Shown: positions 1 through 11,500 of the stretch, one piece after another | Layout of the letters: each line of letters opens with the position of its first letter | Numbering within the stretch: the stretch's first letter is position 1 | Assembly (NCBI GenBank): GCA_026260175.1 | Contig: JAKCWW010007587.1 | Coordinates: 306 to 23,141, forward strand | Source: Reticulitermes lucifugus | Taxonomy: Eukaryota; Arthropoda; Insecta; Blattodea; Rhinotermitidae | DNA: 22,836 nucleotides | Direction of reading: 5' to 3' | Program-made: the position numbers and the translations under genes | Notes under the pieces: model-generated | Database searches by the model: none | Seen by the model: the letters and a program-made list of their open reading frames with translations, nothing else | Told to the model about the DNA's origin: nothing

Positions 1-295
1 ATGCACTTCCATACTTTTTGATGGAGCCAATCCAGGTGGCACTAAGAAAGCAATACACGCATGTGCAGTGCACTAAACCATCGCTTCACATTTTAAAAAA
101 ACTATGAATGCGGGAAAATGTTGCGTCAGGACCGTGATTTTTCAACGCTTGATGCGGGAAAACAACAGTTCGAGGAACGATGGAGGCGGGAAAAAATAGT
201 GTTATTTATATGGGGCTAATTTCGGGACCAAATAAGGCAGACGATACATGTGGGAAAACGACGTAACGGGAACGATGGAACGAGGTTTCACTGTA
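1..295 (-). mobile_element. Tigger/pogo-type DNA element, partial (one end visible)
   Basis: The right end carries the terminal repeat CGAGGTTTCACTGTA (281-295), whose reverse complement TACAGTGAAACCTCG is typical of Tigger/pogo elements with TA target sites. Upstream, GCGGGAAAA-like blocks recur at about 109, 153, 185 and 249. The interior shares TTTATATGG-GGCTA-CGGGAC with the 178-bp element at 20071-20248 in the opposite orientation, so both belong to one family. No matching left terminal repeat is seen, and the exact left boundary is unclear (perhaps near 100 or beyond the window). No transposase frame is present. Confidence 0.55.
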
Positions 296-1600
296 TATAT
301 ATGTAAGGAGTCTGTGCTCTACAATAACCCAGTGTTAGATGGGCACTGATTTGTGTAAGGAGTGAACCACAAGTAAGTAGGTGAGTAAATAAATAAATAA
401 ATACATTAATTAATTAAAGCACTGAAAGAAAGAGGGTGGCACAAAAGTCCCATTGTTTTCACCACAAAATTTCAGGCCAGTGTATTAAATGATGTAGTGA
501 CATTCCCACATCATAGGTTCTTGATGCTGTCATGTTGGGAATAGTCTATGGATGTTTAGGAATTTAAAAGTTTGAAGCTAAAGTCACTTCTAATGATTTT
601 AAAGTTCCAGGAATGCCCATGTTTTGGGTATATGGGCACCCATGCCATTTCCTATCAGGAATGATAGACATGTGGCATTATAATGTCATTTTTTGTATGG
701 GTGTGCCATAAGTAACCTGTAATGGACCTGTGGTTACTTCGTGTATCACCAGATTTAAGATTCCAAAATTCTGTGTTCTGCCTGCGCAGTGTATTTATGT
801 GTTTTACACTGATCTCTGAACATAAGGCAGCTGTTTTCCCATACAACATTAACTGATTGGTTTTTAGAATGGAGATGGTGTGTTAGTACACGGTATGAAC
901 TGAATTTTAAATATGATTCAGGTTAATCATTGTCTTTAAAGGGTTAAAATATAGCTGTGTTTATGCACAGTTTTAGTAGGTCAGTAGGATTTAATGCTGG
1001 TGGTTTTGGAAAGTGTAGCTGGAGGTGGCAAATTATTTTGCAAGTCTTCCCCCCCCCTCCTTTTTTTTCTCTCTCTCTCTCTTTTCTTCTCCATGATAGT
1101 TCATGGAACATTTTATTACATACTGTAAGTGTAGAAAAGTTGTAATGTTATTTAAGTTTTGGCTGTCACTGTACAGCCTGATAGAGACCTGCAGCAATGT
1201 GCAGAACTGCACTTTTCACTGATTGTCATAGATAAAGTAGGGCAGAACTTTCAGAAGAGAAGGAGAAAGGCGAGGGAACACACAGCTCACATTTTTGCAT
1301 TTAATCACTGGTAGGTCTTTTGTCAGTGAACAAGATTTTATTGATGTATCTTGGCCTCTTCCACCTCTCACCAAGTCATCTGTAACATTGCAGTACTCAC
1401 AGAGGTGACATTCAAAAGTCAACAGATGACTATTGCCATTAGTGTATGTTAAAGTGTTTGCTCGTGTTTTAACTTTGGTGTGAAATGTTTCATAAAATGT
1501 ACCTGTGTAAATAATAGCCTGGCGAACGTTTTTGTACCTGCTGTGGCTGGCTGGATAAAGAAAATTACACAGTTGCTACAGTAATTACACACACTATTTT
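296..1600. other. non-coding, no gene recognised
   Basis: AT-rich sequence with a short (AAAT)n patch near 385-405 and a polypyrimidine run at 1046-1090 (C8, T8 and CT repeats). The short open frames here have no recognisable domain. It could be intergenic, intronic or a long 3' UTR of an unseen plus-strand gene. Confidence 0.5.
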
Positions 1601-1736
1601 GTACATCTTATTTCATTCATTACATCAACCAACTCATGCACTGAATAAAATACATTCATAAGCTATTATAATAGCTTACAAATGTATTTAATTCAGTGCA
1701 CGTGTTGGTTGATGTAATAATTGTAAGAAGATGCAC
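1601..1736. repeat. 136-bp gapless palindrome (zero-loop hairpin)
   Basis: The two 68-base arms pair with no gap and no loop, centred between 1668 and 1669. By hand count 58 of 68 pairs match (85%). The perfect blocks include TACATCAACC (1621-1630) and AGCTATTA next to the centre (1661-1668). Pairing ends sharply outside 1601 and 1736. It may be a foldback MITE whose ends are the arms, or a hairpin RNA locus. No clear target-site duplication was seen. Confidence 0.9.
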
Positions 1737-2425
1737 GGTATGAATAACATAAAATCTGATTTCATTGTTGAAATGCCAGATTATTGAAGTTACAGGTTGT
1801 TAATGTTAAAGTATCCTGTAAAAATCATGGGTCATCATGTTGAAAGAAAAGGTACAACAGCATCTAAAATACCAAAATCAGTGCTTTGCAGTTAGAATGC
1901 TAATTTTGAACTAATGTTAATTTAACATACAGCAGAAACCAACCCTATCAGAATTCTAGCCTATAGTGCTCCTTCCTCACAGCTAGGGTTGATTCATCCT
2001 AGCCAGGCAGGAAGGCAGATTTGGAGCCATTAAGGACTTAAATGTGTTTTATTCCAGGGACACGTAGAAGAACCTCCTTGTTGGACAGGCTGCAGCAGGA
2101 TGAAGTGTTGTAAAAACTCAGGACTTTCCCTTATACAACAGCCAGTGTTATGTTTATAAATATGTTCCTTTATATGGTTAAGTAATGGAAGTACAGTTTC
2201 TTGGTCATTCTGAACGTCTTTTTATTACTGTGTGCCAGTTTGACTGGCAGCACTGTTGATAAGATGAAAGTGGAAATTGCCACCTGTTTCAGTTAGTGAT
2301 AAGGGAGATGGCATTGTCCAAGGAGAGAGATGGTTTCCAGGTCCAGACATCGGGGATGGAATGGGTGGAGCTAATGTTGCAGTGCTTGGATATCAGTTGT
2401 GATTTTGGGTGAATTCTGTCGTATT

Positions 2426-2616
2426 GGCTGTGGCAGGCCAAAGCCATAGATGTAATATTTCTAAATTTTAGTCATCCAGTAGGCACTAGTATTTTATTTG
2501 ATTAATATTAACCTTTGTTAAGAATTATTTTATTTGCTACAATATTACAATAATTATTTTTTCATGGCTTTATTTATAGATATTACATCTGCTTATGGCT
2601 TTCCAAGACCACAGTT
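2426..2616. repeat. inverted repeat with about 105-bp spacer, possible MITE
   Basis: The left arm at 2426-2467 (ggctgtggcaggccaaagcc onward, through GATGTAATAT) pairs with the right arm at 2573-2616, whose reverse complement reads aactgtggtcttggaaagcc and then a GATGTAATAT block. The arms share AAAGCCATA and GATGTAATAT, with a small insertion in the right arm. The spacer is AT-rich. It could be a degenerate short DNA transposon; its superfamily is not identifiable. Confidence 0.55.
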
Positions 2617-5464
2617 GTTAATTTTGCAGCATGAGGAGGTTAATGGAGAGAACTGTGGTAATGACACTGTTACAAGGAATCGTTTGATATAACTCACATC
2701 CTCTGCACATGTTTGCATGTGAAAACATTAGCTGCAAAAATTATGGGACTCTGTTGTTACTCTCAGACATACAAGAACAGAATGTAAATGCATTGGTTTC
2801 ATTTCCTAGTTCAGGATGAAAGCAAGTGAGATGGGTTATTGTGACTGTGTAAGTAGTAAAGAATTATATAAATTCTACCTCTTGGTATAGCATATGGCTA
2901 CAAGTGCTCAGTTTTGAACAGATTGAGGTTCTGTATTCACCCATAAGGAAGACACTGCTGATGTCTGCGTGCACAGAAAGTTCTACATTTTTGTTGGACT
3001 CTGATTGCTAAATTCAGTAATTTACAGTTACAAGACTACAGATTCTTAATGTCATTTTTTGTCTCCTGTCAAAAAGACTGCTATCACATGGGCATATTAT
3101 GCACTGTAAAAATGTTACCATAAAGAGTAGGTTATTTTGTTTGTGAGTTAACAGTGGTATTCACTTTTAAATTTTGAAGTAGGCAAATAAATGTTGACTT
3201 CGCTTAAGTAAATTTCTGATTGAATAGTGGCACCTGTATGCCGTCCCTTCTCTGTTCACTTTCATTATGTACACAGAGGTGTTATTTAATATGACCATCA
3301 TGAAAGTATATCATGATGCAATCATCAGCTAATAATTTTGTTTGTTAGACAGGTTCAAACTGAGTAGGTGACTATGTGAACAGAACTAAAGGAACTGTTT
3401 ACAATAAGCAAATGCTTTACCAGTAGTATTTATTTATCACAAGAAAAGAAGGCAAGATATAAGTTGGGAGGTCATCATACTGGAATTGAAACATACAAAC
3501 TGGAGTTCTTACTGTTCCTATCTTAAGAGCTTTATTGTGGGCATGAATAATCCGTTTACTTCTTCTGTATGAAAATAAATGTTTTGTCAGTTTACATTCT
3601 GACACAGTTTCGAGACTTTTCTTTCTTTCTTACTTGTAGGACGTCACTAAATCAGTACTGTCTATAGTGCATTTTCATTATTGCAAATATTTTACTTAAT
3701 GAACCCAGTTATCCTTGAACTTCTGCATATTTTTAAATGTTGTCATTTCATAAATGTACACTATATATGCATATGGATCTTAGTATTAAAACAGTTGGTG
3801 AAGAAAAGGATGTGAAGTTTTATCATGGTCCAAGAATTTATCCGTTTCAATTACTAATGGGCTAGAATGGGGGGGGGGATAAGATAAAAGGGGCATGTTC
3901 TTGGACATCTTTTTTAAGTAGGGGTATAATATCACAATTTATATGAATATGTAAACATGAAGTAGTACTTTTGTCAGTGTAATGTTTTGCCTTAGCATTT
4001 TGTGTGAAATAACACATGAAAAGGAATGGCAACTGGACCAAGATTTGTATAAAAAAAGAGCAACAGCGAGTAGAGTAATGCAGAGTTACGTATCTTGAAG
4101 TGACATAACACTGCTTCTTGTTCTTGTTCGTCTTTTTCTTTTTCTATGGTGCTATGAGCATTATCAGCATGTTCACTTGTACTGTGATTCTTTTTTCTTA
4201 AGCACATTTTGGTCATGTGTGTCCATCTTGAGGCCTACATTATGTACCTACATAATTCATAATTTTATGGTTACATGACCAAGTCTTATGGTTATTAAAT
4301 TCTAATGATTTTCATTGTGCATTGTGCTCTGGATCTAGCCTGTGAACTAACAATTTTAGTACATTGCACACACATCAATGGAAATTAAAAGTGAGATAGT
4401 AAATACAGAAAACATTGGCTTGAATATGGCCATGTGTCCAGACTGTCACCAGATTCTGATGTGTTCAATAGTAACTTCAAAAATATAACAGCATGGAAAA
4501 GGTATTTTACTCTTGTTTTCTCAATTGCCAAAGGCCCAGTTCTTTCTTAATGGGCATTGCTTGTAATGTGCAGGTGTATTGTAATGTATCCTATGAAAAA
4601 TGAAAGCAATTCCTTGCTGAGAAATAGACCTTGCTTTGTATGACAGATTTGTAGCTGACATGTGATATGAGCACATCCTACTCAAAATGTCGTGCTTGAC
4701 ACCACAGTTCCAAAGTGTAAGAGCCATACTGTATCAAGAAAGCAGGTACATGTCTGTTCACCGAGAGTAATGACAGCTTCCATAATGCTTGTGGTATGTA
4801 TTGGAAATAAATATGGGAGTATGTAAGCCTTTGTGCAGGAAAAAGTTTCTGTCTTCTTGCTTTTAAAAGGCTGCCCAGAAGGAATAGTTGTTCGGAGTAA
4901 TGCAGAAATGTTTTATGGACAATATGAAATGTTTCCTACAGATATGAATTGTATGAGTAAATACTATATAATGTGCAGCTGATATAATGTGTGTTGTAGA
5001 CTTCCACCAGCACAAGTAAATTACCATCAGTTCAGTCAAAGTAGAAGCAAAGCATTGTCCCTGTGTGGAACAGAGACATTGATCACCTAATTCAGACTCA
5101 CAGTATGAATTTATTTACTGTTTCCCCTTCAAGCTTAGCTTGTTCATACACCACAGAGTTTGTGCAGTTGTATGGAATTGTGATTTTGAGGATACTCTTT
5201 GTTACATAATTCTTACCATTAATTTGTTGATATTGAACTTGTCACTAGGAGTTCTCTCTGTTAATTGCCCCACAGAATGATAACATTGTACCAGTGGTTT
5301 ATCTTCCATATCTGTATTTGTTGATTTTTGTTCCCTGTCACTCCATTGTTGCTAACTGGATGAGTATGTATATATGTACATGTAGAGTGGATACTTTTAG
5401 GAACACTTGTCCATATTTTTTCTTGATTATAAGAATGTATTTTTTAGATATGTATGTACATATA

Positions 5465-5487
5465 AATATATATATATATATATAAAT
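5465..5487. repeat. (AT)n microsatellite
   Basis: A run of alternating AT, interrupted only at its edges by ATAAAT. Confidence 0.85.
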
Positions 5488-5659
5488 CTACATATGATTG
5501 TTTTGGTAGTCGTGAATCAGATGTGCTGCTACCAGACTGCAGTTCTAGGATCCGTGACAGTTCTTTTCAAAATGAGTTAACCAGACTTTACAAGTTGGCA
5601 CAACCTTCAAGTGCTCTTCCCTATCATGAAATATTATATATTTTCCATTTTTTTTTTAA

Positions 5660-6047
5660 ATGAGGGTTGATCAGAAATAAGTTTACATGGCATATAATTT
5701 TGTACAAAAAGAACCTACACTGTTGTGATTTTATCGGGAATTTCTTCACCAAACATTATCATCTTTTTTCCAGCGCTGAAGCAAAATCTTGGCAGCCACA
5801 AATTAAAGATGATGGTGAGGTGGAAACAGTTGTGACATAATGGTTGATAACACAAGACATGGACTGATGTCAACAGGGAATAAAAAAAATTGCCCATTGA
5901 TATGATAATTAGTGCACTTGTGGTAGTGACTATGTGCAAAGGTAGTTTGACAGCAATACAATTAAATGTGACCTGTTCTTGTTAGAGGTGAAAATAAAGA
6001 GCCCAAAATGTATGGTTTGTAAACTTATTTTCTGATCAACTCTCGTT
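5660..6047. mobile_element. mariner-like MITE, 388 bp
   Basis: About 28-bp terminal inverted repeats bound the element. The left reads ATGAGGGTTGATCAGAAATA then AGTTTACA; the right, reverse complemented, reads ACGAGAGTTGATCAGAAAAT then AAGTTTACA. Similarity continues just inside (a CATA and ATTTTG block on both sides). The GRGTTGATCAGAAA style of end resembles mariner-type elements by my recollection. A clean TA duplication is not seen at these edges. The interior has only a 74-codon open frame with no transposase motif, so this is non-autonomous. Confidence 0.65.
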
Positions 6048-7502
6048 TTTTCTTCTGTCTCCTAGCATAACTGGTAAGAATAACAGGCATTCATGTCGCC
6101 ATCAGAAATTGAACTAGAGTTTCACTGAAATATGTTTCCAATTTTTTTTTATTTCCTAACTTTAGTTGTCATAAAGTAATAGAAAGTATATGTAATAAAA
6201 ATTTTGCATCCTCTTAATATTTTCATCAGCGCATGCAAGCAGGATGTATTATTTGTCTGCAGTTTCAGATAGAGAGTACAAATATATTCACAGTATGTGG
6301 TTTTTATTTTTTCATAATGTAAGGCAATTCTGTGAAGAGTTGATGACAGATTAAGGGAGGGTCTGTGAAGAGGTTGTAAGAATGCAGATTGATTTCACTT
6401 CATTGTACTGCTGATACCCCGTCATGATGGGCTGTCCCTGTTCCTCTCTTGTCACTTTCAGTTTGTCAGCATGCTGATGGCATGATGCAGAAGATGAACC
6501 CGCTCTGCCATGTAAAGTTATAAGAAATGCAAGACTAAAGTGTCTTGGTCTGTAGAAACACATGGATATTAATGAGAGGTGTAATACAGTCATACTTTCT
6601 TCATGTGGGTCAGTGACACCTGTTGCCGACATCTCTCAGTAAATGTTGTCATTTAGAATGGAATGGGTAAAGGTTCTTCAGTGATTCAGTCATTAGTTTT
6701 ATGTGCAAGTTTTTAGCAGTGCCACAACACTATATAGCTTGCCACAAATATATAATATTCCCCAGTACTGCTTTTTTAATTTTTTATGGAGTTTACATGT
6801 TGGGTAATGTTATCAAGAGTATATTAAATCATATTTTTATTACTTATTCTGGGTTGGAAATCAAGAATTCAAGCTTCAGTGGCAGTTTATTGTTAATGTG
6901 AATCCTCTATGATGGAGCTGTATAGATAATAGGCTGTTTTGCTGACACTGCAGAGATCCATGTGGTTTCTGTCTTTGAGGTGAAGTGGATAATATGGTGC
7001 CACTGCCCAGAAATGGGATCCACATTATCATTTGACATTAAATATAATAATTTTGAACTGGTCACTTAATGGAACCAATAAATGAAACTTTATCTAGTTT
7101 TATAAATTGTGAGCATGGGAATATTTCTACATATTACAGCATGTGGCAGCATATAGCATGCTTTTTCTTCTTGTGTAGCCCCATAAATTATGCTTAAAAA
7201 TTACCATATACTTTATGTTTGAATTTAATGCCTCTCATGCAGCTATTACATTGACTGACTTTGTCTTCCCCAAGCAGGACTGACACTGCTTCAGTGGTCT
7301 CTCTGTTAATGTTGTAGCAGATAGTGGGCTCACTTCTGTGCCATGGTGGGTAGCTAGACCTGGCTGCAAACTGGTGATACTAGTGGCTTGTGAAGTAATG
7401 AATCACTTTCCAGTATTACTGTATGCATGATGTGATAACCCAACTATAATGCCACATTCTGCCCATAGAAAGTGCCAATGCATTGTCTCTTTGTGTGAAT
7501 AT

Positions 7503-7540
7503 ATGTGTGTGTGTGTGTGTGCGCATGCATGCATGCGCGC
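7503..7540. repeat. (GT)n microsatellite followed by GCATGC repeats
   Basis: An uninterrupted (TG)n run is followed by alternating purine-pyrimidine CGCATGCATGCATGCGCGC. The whole tract alternates purine and pyrimidine, the pattern that can adopt Z-form DNA. Confidence 0.85.
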
Positions 7541-7876
7541 AAGTCAGCAGGTTTAACAGTAATGTATGTACAGTAATTGACTATCATATGAGTGAGTAGT
7601 GGCATAAATCCTCGAGACATTTCAGTTATGACATAGTTTGAATACATAGTGGTGGTTGATTTGTATGTAAATTCAAAAGAAAAGGATTTATCAATTACTG
7701 TGATAAAAGTGCAAACACTACAGGCTTACCTAACTTGGTTTCAACCATTACAGTTCCCTTACCCCACAAGAACTAACAACTGATTTAGCAAGATGAACAA
7801 TTCTTCCCTAGATATTGCAACTTTTCAGTGGGATACTGGGAAAGGTAAGATTGATATGTTTCATTAAGACAAATGC

Positions 7877-7926
7877 TTTAATATTAAATGTTGAAATATT
7901 GTACACTAATGATTGTTGATTTTAAT
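7877..7926 (-). promoter_or_regulatory. possible IFT80 polyadenylation signals (ATTAAA)
   Basis: Two minus-strand ATTAAA hexamers, a common variant signal, lie at 7921-7926 and 7877-7882, about 530-580 nt past the stop. The first canonical AATAAA I noticed on this strand is much further away, at 6886-6891. Such hexamers are frequent by chance in AT-rich DNA, so the transcript end is not established. Confidence 0.2.
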
Positions 7927-8427
7927 TGTTTACATATTTTCTCTGTAGGAGATATTCAATATAATAGTACTTGTAGTATATTTCATGATTGTGGATTTTA
8001 ACCTTTGTACGGTTCACTCAAGGGTGATGAATTATGTACACTAAATGAAAACATGCAGCATACATTATTCATTAAATATGTTAAGATCTGGTTGTACAGA
8101 CATAATACAATACAAACACACAACTGATGTATAGATTTTAAACTGAAATAAAACACAGACATGCTAACTGCTGATCCTAACTGTGTGTAAGTATGTTTCA
8201 GATTTTCCCACAAAAGGCACATATCCCTGAAATAGTAATTTATATAGTTTATCTTGGATTGTATTTCTTGATAAATTGAACCTGTGGTCCACATAATCTT
8301 TGACACACTTCGATACACATGACTGTGGTGCATTGTTCTTGTCGGTATTTACAAATGAACTTCTTTATGTGCGATACAGATTACATCGTGCATATTATAA
8401 CTGCTGTTCATTTGTGTTTTCTTACTG

Positions 8428-8443
8428 TCTCTCTCTCTCTCTC
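8428..8443. repeat. (CT)n / (AG)n microsatellite in IFT80 3' UTR
   Basis: A run of about eight CT units on the plus strand lies 12 bases beyond the IFT80 stop codon. It is read as AG repeats in the transcript. Confidence 0.85.
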
Positions 8444-8455
8444 GTTGGAGTCTTT

Positions 8456-8527
8456 TCAGCCATTCTGTAACTCTCTTTGATACTCCATATCTATCTTGTG
8501 TGCTATTTTCTTAGCATCCACTTCCAC
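8456..8527 (-). CDS. IFT80: IFT80 terminal coding exon with TGA stop
   Basis: This exon has 23 codons plus [23 protein letters not shown] then QNG. The D-x-x-K-I-x-x-K-I-x-M-E spacing matches the vertebrate C-terminus, but the tryptophan after the aspartate is alanine here. The vertebrate tail of basic and serine-rich residues after this helix is missing, so the protein ends about 15-20 residues sooner. The acceptor is tttctgtag. An (AG)n run follows the stop almost at once in the 3' UTR. Confidence 0.88.
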   Translation of the reverse strand: MEVDAKKIAHKIDMEYQRELQNG

Positions 8528-11500
8528 CTACAGAAAGAGGTCATTAAGCGCACATTAACAATATATGCAGGAGTGTAAGAAATGGGATTTGTCCTTAAGA
8601 GCTTCTTCCTACCTTGGCATCAAACTCACATGTGTTCCCAGCCGAGGGTGGGGCAATGGATTGTGGCTGTAAAGCCATTACATTTGGTGTTGTGGAAATA
8701 CATCGACCAACAAGTTTGGTTTATAAGTTTTGGTCTGATAGAAATATATACATATTTAATAAATAATAATATATTCACATAAAGACCACACTTAATGTGA
8801 CCTGAAGTTATAAGGCTTTCACTTAGTATCATTAGTTGTAATGATTAACTGCTGTTCCAGATGCTGATAGTGGCAGGACATATCTGCAGGGTGTAACACT
8901 TCTGGAAAATTCATTCTTTTATTGCCCCTAGGTAGTGTTCAATTTGTAAATACATTTCAGAAAAACACAGAGTATTTTAACACGCTGTAAGATTTCTGTT
9001 TCTTAGCAGCAGATTTGCAGTGAATAATCATCGATATATCAAAAGGGGGGAGATTTACAACATATCTCTTAAACGTTATTACTTGAAGTTTAAAATTGAT
9101 CATGTTTGATGCTAAATTATTTCTTCGGCCTAAGCTCATACCTCTCAGAGAATGCAGTGTCTGAGTTACAGAAACCCTTTGTTTTGGATCAGCATGTACC
9201 TCACAGAGAACACATTGAGTTATATAGATTAATCACTATGAAAGATCAAAATGGACATAGGTCTTACATGTAAAGTATGTTACTTTTGTTTGGTTTTAGC
9301 CAAAGTCAGAATGTACTGACAAATGTTAATAAAAATCCCAAATATGAAATTTCATTAAAATCTGTTTGGTGGAGGCACCCTGATATATGCAGGTGGACAG
9401 ACAGAACAAAGCTAACAGTTGCTTTTCATTTATGAACATTCCTGAGTACGAGTATGGTTACAGGTTGTTTGGCATTCAAACAATGCGTGGAAATTTTGAG
9501 GTGGAACTAGGAATTTGAGTGAGTTCATATGTATGCTAAGCGTAGGGAATTTTGGTATTCCACATCAGTTTCAAATATTATTATGATGTTGAAATGTAAA
9601 AAGTTTCAATCTAGAACTCAAACTTTAATTTCTCTATGATTACTGCAATTATGAAAATATTAGGCTGTGTGTAACTATTTCTTACCTCATCTTTAAACTG
9701 TAAGAACTTGGGATTTGTTTCTGGCTTGTCAAATGTATCCAGATATTTCTTGCGAAAGAAGAGAACCGTGTCCACATGTGTTTTGTGCTTAATGGCTAGT
9801 TCCAATGCTCTAGAACATGCAAAGCACAAAATATGTTGCAAATAAACTGCCATTGTGAATGTTCGTCTGTTGACCATTTAGCTAGTGAAAACTGAAGGAA
9901 ACCACAAGAGTGGCTCAGCATGTAGGTTGATTTCATTACACATGCATATTTGCCACATTCTTTCACTCTTTCTCTGAAGGCCACAGGTTTAGTTCTGGGG
10001 CAGTAGGCAGTTTTTGTGGCATTGGAATATATAATTTTTGTTAAACACAAATGTAACAAATAAGAGAGTTACTGGTAGTTAGTGTTACCTGTTCCAATTG
10101 TGTAAATCCAAATTGATGATAACTGACCGAAACACCAGTCCATTTTGTAGCAATATGCTCTCAGCATCTTGCACATTGCCACCAAGTAATGCCATCTCTG
10201 CCAGCTGTGCTGTGTGGAGTGGAATTGCCTGTAGTAAGAAACAGACATACTTGAGGAAGCCAACAATGGTGACAATAAATTAAAGCAGCATTGTTAAGAT
10301 TAATCATACACAGAAATAACCACTTTTTTTAAAGGTGCAGGAAATTCTACAAGTGGTACTGTTAAATATGGCAGCATTTGAATGAAGGTACCATATTTTC
10401 ATACACTGTCTTATGAATTCCCCACAAGGGATGAAACTTAATTTTTGTGATTTCTAGCATAAATTGTGTGATTTTTATTTTGTGTAGTGTACACATTCTG
10501 TAAGTTGTCTTCACACAGTACTGTGTGGTTAAATTGGTAAACTGTTTTGCATATTATGAGTCTCAAACTGGAAGTGGTGTGAGCACGCAACTAGCATCAT
10601 AATTCCATAGTTATGCCAGATATCTATTGAGCAAAGACGTTAATATGAATATGGCTGCCAAATTTGCAGAATAGTGTGGATTAATGTTAATTATTTTTCT
10701 GAGATGTATGACTAGGTTCCACAGCAAAATGAAGCTGAAGGCTACACTTTGCTTGTACATCCATTTGGAGATAGACAGGTGGGGAGAAGACTAGCACTGC
10801 ATGAAGGTCAAATATGTCAGTCCAAGTGGCACAGGTTTTTTTATTATTTTTTTGACTATGTTGTTTTTGCACAAATATTCATTTAAACTGCACAGTTATG
10901 TCATTTAACTATATGCTTTAAAAGTAACTGTACTGTATTGGTGAGTTCAGAAGTGCAAGGAAAGCAGATATTTTTGTTACTTTTCTGTGATTTATTGTTC
11001 ATTGGCATTCTGTTCTAAAACTGTTCAAATGTGACCCTAGGAAAACGATTATATTTGCAAAAAAAAAAGTGCTTTACAAGTGTTTTTCTTTTGAGTCATA
11101 ATAAAGTACTTTACACTGCTATGACCATTATTTCATACAGATATAAACAGATCTTAATCTGTTGCAGGAAGTCAGATGTGAATCAACAAAGCTGCATGCT
11201 GCTTGATACTAGTGACCAGAGCCCTGTTGTTGTAGCAGCTGTACAGTCACAGGACACTGCTAAAAACAGAATTATGTGTACTTTTGCTTGGACTGTAAAC
11301 TTGTATTCAACAATGCAATGCAAGAATAAGTGAACCAGTTTTCATGCCAATAGGAGCGTGGTTCCCAAAGTGTGCTCCGCGGATCCCAGGGGATCCACGA
11401 CCAGTTCCCAGGGGATCTGTGGATACATTTCTCTAATGGCTGCTTTGAAGTTTACTATTTTTTAAATTAAAGGAACAATGTTTTGTTAAAAAATAATTGC

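Larger units (their letters stand above)
1737..5659. other. non-coding, no gene recognised
   Basis: No open frame here carries a recognisable domain. It holds the inverted repeat at 2426-2616 (listed separately), a G9 run near 3871-3879 and an (AT)n microsatellite at 5465-5487. The texture (AT-rich, no coding bias visible) fits intergenic DNA or UTR. Confidence 0.45.
6048..8455. other. IFT80 3' UTR (right part) and flanking non-coding DNA
   Basis: The part next to 8455 must include the IFT80 3' UTR, but its end is unknown. The rest has no recognisable gene. It contains a (GT)n microsatellite and GCATGC-type repeats at 7503-7540. Minus-strand open frames here, including one of 111 codons at 7998-8333, show no conserved domain and lie in the predicted UTR. 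Confidence 0.5.

Noticed and set aside
5715..5939. Possible transposase fragment inside the 388-bp MITE
   Set aside because: The 74-codon frame shows no helix-turn-helix or DDE/DDD-like motif and no similarity I recognise.
7998..8333. Minus-strand open frame of 111 codons just downstream of IFT80
   Set aside because: It falls in the predicted 3' UTR, is rich in residues expected from AT-rich DNA and has no recognised motif.
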